8,229 nt of DNA from Magnetospira sp. (GTDB lineage Bacteria > Pseudomonadota > Alphaproteobacteria > Rhodospirillales > Magnetospiraceae). The stretch lies in assembly GCA_028277325.1 (NCBI GenBank), contig JANQGL010000126.1:1-8229 (forward strand), written 5' to 3'. Made by a program: the position numbers and the translations under genes. Positions 1 through 6,236 of this stretch are shown here, in pieces. Each line of letters begins with the position of its first letter. Within the stretch, counting starts at the first letter, position 1. Under the pieces are notes generated by a model. The model had not been told where the DNA came from and did not search any database. It was given only the letters and a program-made list of their open reading frames with translations.

Positions 1-456
1 CGCCAGGGTCGCCTCGGGATCGTCGAGGAGGCCCTCGGGAATGCCGTGGCCCCGGTGGTCGAGCGCCAGCAGCACCGCGTCGGGGCGCGCCGCCTGAACC
101 TCGGAGGACGGGTCGAGGGCCTGCTGCACGGCCTGGTCGAACGGGGCCGCGATCACCTCCAGGGCGACCCCGAACCGCAGCGCCGAGGCCTCCAGCAACG
201 GGACCAGGAGGTCGGTCGTCGCGTTGCTCAGCAGGCCCAGGCGGAACCGTTGCAGCGGCGCCAGGTCGCGCCCCGCGGCGCGCGCTTGGCGCAGCGACTT
301 GGCGAGCCGGGTCAACAGGTTGCCGTCCAGGGCATGGGCCGCCAGGCCGGCCAGCGCCGGTCCGGCCGGACCGTCGGCGGCGTCCAGGGCCTTGCAGCGG
401 GCCCGGAACGCCTCCGGCGGCGGCGGCAGCCAGGGCAGGCGGGCGGGATCGGTCAC
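1..456 (-). CDS. FkbH-like HAD-IIIC protein, N-terminal 152 residues (3' part outside window)
   Basis: The reading frame opens at GTG 456, four bases after the SDR stop, and runs off the window edge. The region LLSNATTDLLVPLLEASALR (75-94), then FGVALEV, APFDQ (104-108), ALDP (113-116) and VLLALDHRG (128-136) are the conserved blocks of the N-terminal domain of FkbH-like proteins, which usually precedes a HAD-IIIC phosphatase-like domain and often a GNAT-like C-terminal part. The catalytic HAD aspartates would lie beyond the window. In FK520-type polyketide pathways FkbH loads a glycerate unit from 1,3-bisphosphoglycerate onto an ACP; relatives occur in polysaccharide loci. The ACP gene three genes upstream is the natural partner. 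The first 20 residues are Pro-rich and poorly conserved. Assignment of the family is fairly secure; the reaction here is inference. Confidence 0.8.
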   Translation of the reverse strand, partial: MTDPARLPWLPPPPEAFRARCKALDAADGPAGPALAGLAAHALDGNLLTRLAKSLRQARAAGRDLAPLQRFRLGLLSNATTDLLVPLLEASALRFGVALEVIAAPFDQAVQQALDPSSEVQAARPDAVLLALDHRGHGIPEGLLDDPEATLA

Positions 457-460
457 CGGA

Positions 461-1150
461 TCACCCTTCCAGCTCGGCCACGATGCCCAGCGCCACCTCC
501 TCGGGCGTGGCGAAACGGCCGTCCGGGGCCTCGGCCCGCATCAGGTCGAGGAACCGGGGATCGAACGCCTCCAGCATGGCGGTCTCGGTAAAGCCCGGCA
601 TCACCTTTTGGATCTTGAGCCAGGGATACTCCGCCGCCGCCAACTCGAGCAGGCCCTTTAGGCCGTGCTTGGCGATCACGTAGGCGCCCATGTTCGGCAT
701 CGTCCGGCGGCCGTGGCCGCCGCCCATGGCGGCGCTCAGCACCCCGACCACCGCGCCCGCCCGGCGTTTGCGGAAGCAGGACTTGGCCAGCCCGGCCAGC
801 AGGCGGCGCGGCCCGGTCACGTTGATCCGCCACTGGGCGGCCATGTCCGCGTCGGCGATCTTGCCCAATGGCGCGACCACCGGCGGCGGCGAGGCGGCGA
901 GGATGAGCCCGGCCGGCGGGTCGGCCCGTTCGGCGCACCCGGCGACGGCGGCGTCGATCGCCGCGTCGTCCGCGAGGTCGAGCGGCAGCGCCCGGCCACC
1001 GGTCTCCGACGCGACGGTCTCGGCCAACGCCGCATTCCGGGCGTAGCCGACGATCGGCGCGAAGCCGCGCTCAGCGAGTCGGCGCGCGGTGGCCCGGCCG
1101 ATGCCGCCGGAGCCGCCGGACACCAGGACCCAGCCGCGTTCGGCCGTCAT
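461..1150 (-). CDS. Short-chain dehydrogenase/reductase (FabG-like)
   Basis: A 229-residue classical SDR. The cofactor motif is SGGSGGIGRA (11-20), a variant of TGxxxGxG. The usual NNAG stretch is replaced by AASPPPVV (85-92). The catalytic residues appear to be Asn110 in RINVTG, Ser139 in GVLSAAMGG, Tyr157 and Lys161 in YVIAK. MPGFTET (184-190) is the PG motif after the active site. All catalytic residues are present, so the enzyme is probably active, and with ACP and MaoC neighbours it may interconvert 3-oxoacyl- and 3-hydroxyacyl-ACP. Oxidation of a glyceryl-type thioester is another possibility given the FkbH-like gene downstream. ATG 1150 overlaps the MaoC stop (ATGA). It is slightly shorter than the typical FabG of about 245 residues. 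Confidence 0.9.
   Translation of the reverse strand: MTAERGWVLVSGGSGGIGRATARRLAERGFAPIVGYARNAALAETVASETGGRALPLDLADDAAIDAAVAGCAERADPPAGLILAASPPPVVAPLGKIADADMAAQWRINVTGPRRLLAGLAKSCFRKRRAGAVVGVLSAAMGGGHGRRTMPNMGAYVIAKHGLKGLLELAAAEYPWLKIQKVMPGFTETAMLEAFDPRFLDLMRAEAPDGRFATPEEVALGIVAELEG
464..470 (-). promoter_or_regulatory. Ribosome binding site for the FkbH-like GTG start
   Basis: The minus strand reads GGAAGGG, ending 7 bases before the GTG at 456-454, at the very end of the SDR coding region. With no ATG in frame nearby, this sequence supports GTG 456 as the start. Confidence 0.6.
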
Positions 1151-1548
1151 GGCCGCAGCAGGCTTTCGGCCCGTCCCCTGGCGAGGGTCCGGTCGCCGGC
1201 CCGCACGGTGAAGGCGAGACGGACCAATCCGGTGGCGGGGCTCGACTCGGTGACCTCGGCGTCCAGGGTCGCCGGCTCGCCGATATAGAGCGGCTTGCGG
1301 AAATCCATGCTCAATCCGGTCCACAGTCCGTCGCGACCCGGCAGGTCCATGCCCAGCAGCCGCGACACCTGGGCGACGATCAGGCCGCCGTAGACGACCC
1401 GGCCGTCGAATCCCTTGGCGCGCGCGAAGGCGTCGTCGCCGTGCAGGGGGTTGCGGTCGCCCGACAGCCTGGCGAAGGCCTCCATCGCCGCCGCGTCGAT
1501 CGTGAAGTCAAGGCGGTGGCGGGTCCCGACGGCGGGCAGGGCGGTCAT
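1147..1548 (-). CDS. MaoC-like (R)-specific enoyl-acyl hydratase/dehydratase
   Basis: A 133-residue single hot-dog domain, the normal size for a stand-alone MaoC/PhaJ-type protein. FARLSGDRNPLHGD (25-38) matches the hydratase-2 signature, with the catalytic pair Asp31 and His36. The conserved segment after it reads GRVVYGGLIVAQV (49-61), with Tyr where most relatives have His before the Gly-Gly/Met turn. The family adds water to trans-2-enoyl thioesters to give (R)-3-hydroxyacyl thioesters, or does the reverse; some members bind other thioesters. With an ACP immediately before it and an SDR immediately after, both through ATGA overlaps, the likely substrate is a short ACP-bound acyl chain. 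ATG 1548 is set by the overlap; no clear ribosome site precedes it, consistent with translational coupling. Confidence 0.9.
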   Translation of the reverse strand: MTALPAVGTRHRLDFTIDAAAMEAFARLSGDRNPLHGDDAFARAKGFDGRVVYGGLIVAQVSRLLGMDLPGRDGLWTGLSMDFRKPLYIGEPATLDAEVTESSPATGLVRLAFTVRAGDRTLARGRAESLLRP

Positions 1549-1790
1549 AGCTTGGCGAGGATCAGGTCCACCATCTGGCCCACGTTCTCCAGTCCGGCCA
1601 GTTCGCCGGTGGTGAACGTGATGCCCAGGTCGCCCTCGATGGCGACCACCAGACGGATGTGGCTGAGGCTGTCCCATTCCTCCACGTCGTGGGCCGACAG
1701 ATCCTCGGTCGGCACCAGGTCGTCATCGTCGAAGGTGTCCCGGAACAGCGGGGTCAGGCGCGCGAAGACGTCCTCTCGGGTCAGGCTCAT
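1545..1790 (-). CDS. Acyl carrier protein
   Basis: An 81-residue four-helix carrier protein. The DSL motif in EWDSLSHIRL (38-47) gives Ser41 as the site of the 4'-phosphopantetheine arm, and the following helix has the usual hydrophobic pattern ending in AIEGDLGITF (50-59). The charge is acidic overall, with four Asp in a row at 21-24, as expected for an ACP. It sits directly before MaoC, SDR and FkbH-like genes, so it probably carries their acyl substrate rather than serving general fatty-acid synthesis; no fabD, fabH or fabF gene is present here. ATG 1790 has GGAA 9 bases upstream; a GTG at 1796 overlapping the previous stop would add two residues and is an acceptable alternative. The stop overlaps the next ATG. 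Confidence 0.93.
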   Translation of the reverse strand: MSLTREDVFARLTPLFRDTFDDDDLVPTEDLSAHDVEEWDSLSHIRLVVAIEGDLGITFTTGELAGLENVGQMVDLILAKL

Positions 1791-1792
1791 GG

Positions 1793-2821
1793 TCACAGGT
1801 TCCAGCGCGATTGCCAGTCGGGGTCGGCGCGGTAGATATCATAGACGAGGCGCATTGTCTTCAGGGCATCGCCGGAGGTTCCGAAGCGGATATCGCCGCC
1901 GCCCAGCACCGCCTCGGCGAACTCGGCGATCTCGTCGGGCCACGAGGGGTCGTGGTTGTAGCGGGTGGTCACCTCGCGCGGGTCGCCCTTGTCGTCCTCG
2001 TGCGGCTGGATCACGGTCAGGGTCTCGGCGCCGTAGCTCTTCGACCCGGACAGGATCCCGGACAGGATCAGGCCGCCCCTCTCCAGGGTGATGTCCAGGT
2101 TGAACCGGTGCCGCCACTGGGTGGCCGTGGAATGCAGGAAGGCCACGCAGCCGTCGTCGGTCCGCATCAGGGCGTAGGCGTTGTCCTCCACCGTGTGGCC
2201 CCAGAAGTCGTTGGACACGAAGCTGTGGATGGCGGCGAACTCGCGGCCGGCGAACAGGCGCATCAGGTCGACCATGTGGATGCCCTGGTCGAGCAGGATG
2301 CCGCCGCCGGCCACCGCGCGGTCGACCCGCCAGTCGCAGTCCTGGCCGAAGCTGATGAACTTGGACTTGCCGTAGACGCCGCGCATGCTGATCACCCGAC
2401 CGAAGCGGCCGGACTCGATGATCTCCAGGGCGTCGCGCACCGAGTCGTGGTAGCGGTGGTTGAAGCCGTACTTCAGGCGCAGGTGCGGATGCCGGCGCTC
2501 CGCCGCGATCACCCGCTCCACGTCCTCGACCGTTCGGCCGGGCGGCTTCTCGCAGAACACGTGCAGGCCGCGGTCCAGGCCGGCGACGGTCACCGTCGGC
2601 GCCACGTCGTTGGTCAGGCAGACGAACAGGGCGTCCAGGTCGCGGGCCAGCAGATCGTCCCAGGAGCGGAAATAGGCGATGCCGTCGGGAAACGCGCCGT
2701 CGTCCTCGAACACCCAGTCGCAGACGGCGACGACGGCCATGTCGTCGCGCTGCCGGATGAAGTGATGGCGGCGCTTGCCGACCACGCCGTAGCCGGCGAT
2801 TCCAACGCGCAAGGGAGTCAT
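1793..2821 (-). CDS. Gfo/Idh/MocA family NAD(P)-dependent oxidoreductase (second, divergent copy)
   Basis: A 342-residue protein with the Rossmann start VGIAGYGVVGKRRHH (6-20), the CEKP motif (90-93, Lys92) and a C-terminal domain containing GGGILLDQGIHMVDLM (172-187) with His182 and Asp185. It shares the family signature with the oxidoreductase upstream but little else, so it is not a recent duplicate and probably acts on another substrate or step. The NAD-binding region is shorter than usual between the second beta strand and the EKP motif (the segment after CDWVFEDDG). The reading frame is open further upstream, but ATG 2821 puts the Rossmann motif directly at the N terminus, 10 bases after the SGNH stop. 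Only a weak CAGG precedes this start. The TGA is followed within 2 bases by the ACP's ATG. Confidence 0.88.
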   Translation of the reverse strand: MTPLRVGIAGYGVVGKRRHHFIRQRDDMAVVAVCDWVFEDDGAFPDGIAYFRSWDDLLARDLDALFVCLTNDVAPTVTVAGLDRGLHVFCEKPPGRTVEDVERVIAAERRHPHLRLKYGFNHRYHDSVRDALEIIESGRFGRVISMRGVYGKSKFISFGQDCDWRVDRAVAGGGILLDQGIHMVDLMRLFAGREFAAIHSFVSNDFWGHTVEDNAYALMRTDDGCVAFLHSTATQWRHRFNLDITLERGGLILSGILSGSKSYGAETLTVIQPHEDDKGDPREVTTRYNHDPSWPDEIAEFAEAVLGGGDIRFGTSGDALKTMRLVYDIYRADPDWQSRWNL

Positions 2822-2831
2822 GGCCTGGGGG

Positions 2832-4010
2832 TCACCGGGGAGTGGGCGGGGCGGAGGGTCCGGGGGCCGGATCGTCCGGATAGAGGGCGCGCAGATGCTC
2901 GGCCAGGCGCTGCCCGACCCAGGCCGCCGCCGCCTTGTTGTAGTGGCCGTCGCCGACCAAGGCCAGCACGGTGCCCGGCTCCACGTCGGCGCGCAGGTCC
3001 AGGATGTCGAGGCCCCAGCCGTCGAGCGCCGCCAGCAACCGTTCGGTGGCCGGCTCCTCGATGCCGTAATAGCCCTCGGCATGCCCGGGCAGGATCAGCA
3101 GGGTGAAGCCCGCGCCGCAGGTTTCGGCGGCCTGCCGCATGCGGCCGATCATGCGGGCCGCGGCGACGGTGGCCTGCGGGGTGTAAAGGTCCGGATCGTC
3201 CGAGACCGTGTAGCGCGCCAGGTAGTCGGACGTGGCCTGGCCGCCGAACAGCCGTTCGGCGAGCTGGCGCGGATGGACGTTGCGTTCGGACAGGTAGCGG
3301 CGGATGTTGTGGAGCGCCAGCGGATTGTGCGCGAGCCATTTGGGCGGCGGCGCCTCGCGGGCCTGTTCCAGGCGCTCCAGGATGTCGTCCGACGACATTT
3401 TTTTCTGCGTGGCGCGGTCGTAGGTGGGCACCAGCTCGCCGTCGATCACCAATGCGTAATCGAGCCGCATGTTGTCCCAGCGGGTGTCGTTCAGGAAATA
3501 GGCGTAGACCACGTGACGCGGCCGCACCTTGGGGCATTCCCGGCGGACGGTCTCCAGGACATGCGGCACGCCGTAGCCGCCGACCCCGGCGTTGTAGGTG
3601 CGGGCCCGGTCGCCCAGGGCCTGTTCGGCCCGGTAGACGAATCCGTCCTCGTAGGGAGCGGCGAATCCGAAAGTGAACGAATCCCCCGCCACCAGGACCC
3701 GGAACGGCCGGTCGGCCGTCCAGGGGCGATCCCGGTAGCCCTCCGCGTTGACCGACACGTCGAACGGGACGGTGGTCGCGACCCGACCGACGAAGCCCGG
3801 GCTGAGACGGAACCCGCGCGCCGAGTCGGCCGCGTAGAGGCCGGACGGCACGCGGCCCGGATCGGCGTGGAACAGCCTGAACACGGCGTAGTCCATCGCC
3901 GCCAGGGTCGACCCCAGGGTGACCGCAAGCAGCAGCAGGTTGGCGATCCAGCCGGAGCGCCGGGGTCGCTCTCGTCGGGTCGCGCGGACGGATTTCCTGG
4001 GACGGGTCAT
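2832..4010 (-). CDS. Membrane-anchored SGNH/GDSL-like hydrolase or acyltransferase
   Basis: A 392-residue protein. About 20 basic residues (many Arg) precede one hydrophobic helix (about 21-38), predicting an anchored protein with the bulk in the periplasm by the positive-inside rule. SGNH blocks are visible: AGDSFTFGFA (108-117) with nucleophile Ser111; NAGVGGYGV (140-148), the oxyanion glycine block; YFLNDT (171-176) with Asn174; and GDGHYN (353-358) with Asp354 and His356 as likely acid and base, spaced D-x-H rather than the classic D-x-x-H. Residues 84-100 before the GDS block resemble the pre-block seen in glycan-locus SGNH proteins. The C terminus is Pro-rich. ATG 4010 is chosen because it overlaps the upstream TGA (ATGA) and gives a sensible N-terminal anchor. 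It probably esterifies or de-esterifies an exported glycan; the substrate is unknown. Confidence 0.82.
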   Translation of the reverse strand: MTRPRKSVRATRRERPRRSGWIANLLLLAVTLGSTLAAMDYAVFRLFHADPGRVPSGLYAADSARGFRLSPGFVGRVATTVPFDVSVNAEGYRDRPWTADRPFRVLVAGDSFTFGFAAPYEDGFVYRAEQALGDRARTYNAGVGGYGVPHVLETVRRECPKVRPRHVVYAYFLNDTRWDNMRLDYALVIDGELVPTYDRATQKKMSSDDILERLEQAREAPPPKWLAHNPLALHNIRRYLSERNVHPRQLAERLFGGQATSDYLARYTVSDDPDLYTPQATVAAARMIGRMRQAAETCGAGFTLLILPGHAEGYYGIEEPATERLLAALDGWGLDILDLRADVEPGTVLALVGDGHYNKAAAAWVGQRLAEHLRALYPDDPAPGPSAPPTPR

Positions 4011-5113
4011 CGGTCGCTGTCCGGACAGGGTGTCCGGTAGAGGTCGGCCAGGGCCTCGTCGGGCCGTCCGAGGCGGGCGGACTGCGCCGGGCTGTCCACG
4101 TCGACCCAGCCGCCCGCCTCGTCGGAGCGGTAGAAGGCATGCAGGAGCTTTATCGTGCTCAGGCAGTCGGCGCGGCTCACCGGATAGGGCGTGCCATCGG
4201 TCAGGAACGCCACGATGTCGCGGTACATCTTGGCATGCCCGTTGCCGTAGACGCTGCGCGAGAAGTCTTCGCAGCACTCGGCGCAGGCCGCCGGGTCGGG
4301 GGTGAATTCGAGCAGTTCGTTGACCGCGATGCCGCCGATGCGGGCCAGGCCGTTGGCGCAGACCAGCGAGATGGAGGCCTCGAAGTCGTCCGGGCGGGCC
4401 GCCGTGGTGACCTCCAGGCTGCCCACTTGGCCGCCGGCATAGGTGAAGGTGGCGACCACCGTGTCCTCCACCTCGATGTCGGCGCCGAGGGTGCGCATGG
4501 TGGCGTTGACCCGCTCCACCTCGCCGCCCAGGTAGCGCAGCAGGTCGACGTGGTGGATGCCCTGGTTGGTCAGGCAGCCGCCGTCCATGGCGAAGGTGCC
4601 GCGCCAGGGGGCGAGTTCGTAGTAGCGCTGCGGCCGGCACCAGCGGGTGCGCACCGAGACGATGCGCACGGCACCCAGCTCGCCGCTGTCGATGGCCCGC
4701 TTCACCCGCGCCACGGCCTTGTTGTAGCGGTTCTGGAACACCGGGAACAGGTGCAGGCCCAGCTCGCTCGCCCGGTCGCAGGCGGCGTCGAGCTGTTCGG
4801 GGCGCATGAAGGTGGGCTTCTCCATGATCACGCTCTTGCCCCAGGCCTCCAGCATCTCCATGCCGTGCTCGAAGTGCATCCCGGACGGCGTGATCACCGC
4901 CACCGTGTCGATCTCCGGATGCCGGGCCAGCATCTCCCGATAGTCGGTGTGGAACGGAACCGAGAACTCCGCGCCGTAGGCCCGCGCCTTGTCCTCGACC
5001 AGGTCGCAGACGGCGATCAGGCGGGCGCCGGGGACCACCGCGAGGGCGCGCGCGTGGTGGCCGGAAATGCGGCCGCAGCCGATCAGGGCGACGTTGGCGG
5101 CGGGCTTGGGCAC
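4007..5113 (-). CDS. Gfo/Idh/MocA family NAD(P)-dependent oxidoreductase (first copy)
   Basis: A 368-residue sugar or inositol dehydrogenase-type protein. The N-terminal Rossmann domain begins with ALIGCGRISGHH (9-20), a GxGxxxxxH-type dinucleotide site. MEKP at 97-100 carries the family's catalytic-region lysine (Lys99). The C-terminal alpha/beta domain carries GGCLTNQGIHHVDLLRYLGG (178-197), with the His/Asp substrate-site residues around His187, His188 and Asp190. WlbA/WbpB-type UDP-sugar 3-dehydrogenases have a similar segment, so oxidation of a nucleotide sugar before transamination is plausible but unproven. A CxxCC cluster at 277-281 is unusual. The GTG start is chosen because a strong AGAAGGAG lies 7 bases upstream and MPKPAANVALIGCG brings the Rossmann motif to the normal distance from the N terminus. 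The gene follows the aminotransferase by 13 bases and overlaps the SGNH gene by ATGA. Confidence 0.9.
   Translation of the reverse strand: MPKPAANVALIGCGRISGHHARALAVVPGARLIAVCDLVEDKARAYGAEFSVPFHTDYREMLARHPEIDTVAVITPSGMHFEHGMEMLEAWGKSVIMEKPTFMRPEQLDAACDRASELGLHLFPVFQNRYNKAVARVKRAIDSGELGAVRIVSVRTRWCRPQRYYELAPWRGTFAMDGGCLTNQGIHHVDLLRYLGGEVERVNATMRTLGADIEVEDTVVATFTYAGGQVGSLEVTTAARPDDFEASISLVCANGLARIGGIAVNELLEFTPDPAACAECCEDFSRSVYGNGHAKMYRDIVAFLTDGTPYPVSRADCLSTIKLLHAFYRSDEAGGWVDVDSPAQSARLGRPDEALADLYRTPCPDSDR
4021..4037. repeat. Perfect inverted repeat just upstream of the SGNH start codon
   Basis: CCGGACA and TGTCCGG form a perfect 7-base inverted repeat with a 3-base loop. It lies inside the last codons of the first oxidoreductase gene and ends 10 bases before the SGNH ATG (4010). 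In the mRNA it could fold as a compact GC-rich hairpin where a ribosome site would normally lie; no Shine-Dalgarno sequence is visible there. No U-tract follows, so it is not a terminator. It may favour coupled over independent initiation, or it may simply be chance in GC-rich coding DNA. Confidence 0.35.
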
Positions 5114-5120
5114 GCCAGGA

Positions 5121-5128
5121 CTCCTTCT
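5121..5128 (-). promoter_or_regulatory. Strong ribosome binding site for the GTG start at 5113
   Basis: The minus strand reads AGAAGGAG, 7 bases before the GTG at 5113-5111. It is the clearest Shine-Dalgarno sequence in the window, and it overlaps the TAG stop codon of the aminotransferase gene. It decides the GTG start of the downstream oxidoreductase and suggests that this gene, unlike the ATGA-coupled ones, initiates independently. Confidence 0.85.
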
Positions 5129-6236
5129 ATGCGGACGCCGCGCGGATGCGCGCGATCAGCGGCCCGAACCGCTCCGGCGTGGTGGCCGAGAACCGGCTGA
5201 ATCCGCTCAGGCAGGGTTCGCTGAAGTCCTTGCGGTAATAGACCAGATCGGCCAGCGCGTCATGCACCTTCTCGGCCTTCGCGCCGAACGCCACGTGACA
5301 GAAATTGCCGGCCCCGCGCAGGGTCCGGTAGCCGAGCCCGTCCATGGCGTCGAGGAACGCCGCCTTGCCGGCCTGCAGGCGGGCCACCGAGGCCTCCACC
5401 GCGTCCAGGCGGTCCAGCATGCGGTCGAACACCGCCAGCCCGAAGGTGTTGATCTCGTACATTCCCTTCACCTTGTGCAGGATGCGGGCCAGATGCGGGT
5501 CGGCCGCCCCGTAGCCGATCCGGAATCCGGCGAGGCCCCAGGCCTTGCCGGTGGAGCGGGTCACGAACAGGTGCGGGAATGCGCCCACCCAGGGCAGCAC
5601 GCTCAGCGGATGGAACGGATAGTAGGCCTCGTCGACGAGGATCACCGCGCCCGCGTCGCCGGCCGCCGCGATGATGGCGCGCATCCCGTCGGGGTCGAAC
5701 ACGGTGCCGGTGGGGCTGTCCGGATTGGGCAGGAACACCGCCCTCGGGCGATGGGTCCGGATCGCGCCGATCACCTCGTCGACCGTCAGCCGCGGACCGT
5801 CGTCCGACGGCCGGTAGGCGAGGGGGACCGGCCGCGCCCCGAACATCTTGGCATAGACCCCGTACATGGCGAAGGTGGGCGCGGTATGGACGATCCGGTC
5901 GCCGGGCGACACGAAGGCTTCGAACGTCGCCCGGATCAGGCCGTCGGAGCCGTGACCGAACAGCAGGCTGTCCGGCCCGAGCCCGAGCATGGCGGCCAGC
6001 TTGGCGTAGGTCGGGGCGGCCTCCGGATAGGTGTACTGCGGCTCGGTCGCCAGCCCGGCGACCACCGAGCGGACCGCCTCGGCCAGCGCGGGATCGGTGT
6101 TCTCGTTCTTGTCGAGCCACAGCAGGCGGGGGTCGCGGCGGCCGTCGCGGGTCCAGTCGGGGCGGGTCAGGCCGGGATCGCAGACGTCGGGCCGGGGGAC
6201 CGGGCGCGGCATGGCGCGGGGCGCGGGACGGGTCAT
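5127..6236 (-). CDS. HisC-like PLP-dependent aminotransferase (class I/II fold)
   Basis: A 369-residue fold-type I aminotransferase, close to the usual size of histidinol-phosphate aminotransferases. Visible motifs are NPDSPTG (171-177, the NPxxPTG cofactor loop), DEAYY (202-206, Asp contacts the PLP ring nitrogen), and STGKAWGLAGFRIGYG (228-243) with the Schiff-base lysine at Lys231. A LDKNEN motif near 41-46 and YTYPE near 68 also fit the HisC branch. The first 17 residues are rich in Pro and Arg and probably disordered. I chose ATG 6236 because it overlaps the flippase stop (ATGA) and has GAAGGA (6249-6254) 12 bases upstream; Met9 (6212) is an alternative start. The product could be histidinol-phosphate aminotransferase, but the glycan-locus setting suggests transamination of a sugar-derived or small-molecule precursor. 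Substrate unknown. Confidence 0.85.
   Translation of the reverse strand: MTRPAPRAMPRPVPRPDVCDPGLTRPDWTRDGRRDPRLLWLDKNENTDPALAEAVRSVVAGLATEPQYTYPEAAPTYAKLAAMLGLGPDSLLFGHGSDGLIRATFEAFVSPGDRIVHTAPTFAMYGVYAKMFGARPVPLAYRPSDDGPRLTVDEVIGAIRTHRPRAVFLPNPDSPTGTVFDPDGMRAIIAAAGDAGAVILVDEAYYPFHPLSVLPWVGAFPHLFVTRSTGKAWGLAGFRIGYGAADPHLARILHKVKGMYEINTFGLAVFDRMLDRLDAVEASVARLQAGKAAFLDAMDGLGYRTLRGAGNFCHVAFGAKAEKVHDALADLVYYRKDFSEPCLSGFSRFSATTPERFGPLIARIRAASA

Noticed and set aside
1151..1324. Longer N-terminus for the SDR (start near 1324)
   Set aside because: The extension overlaps the MaoC coding region and lacks any motif; ATG 1150 places the glycine-rich cofactor motif at residues 11-18, as is normal for the family.
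2822..3082. Longer N-terminus for the second oxidoreductase (start near 3082)
   Set aside because: The extra 87 residues overlap the conserved C-terminal block of the SGNH protein and carry no family motif; the Rossmann motif sits at the N terminus when ATG 2821 is used.
3398..3404. A run of seven A (minus strand) in the SGNH gene as a possible programmed frameshift site; the -1 frame stays open to 2818 and its TGA would overlap the next ATG
   Set aside because: The zero frame keeps the conserved Asp354-His356 block after the run, while the -1 frame gives a Pro/Arg-rich product without motifs. The codon register (CAG AAA AAA) is also not an ideal slippery heptamer. Open shadow frames are common in DNA this GC-rich.
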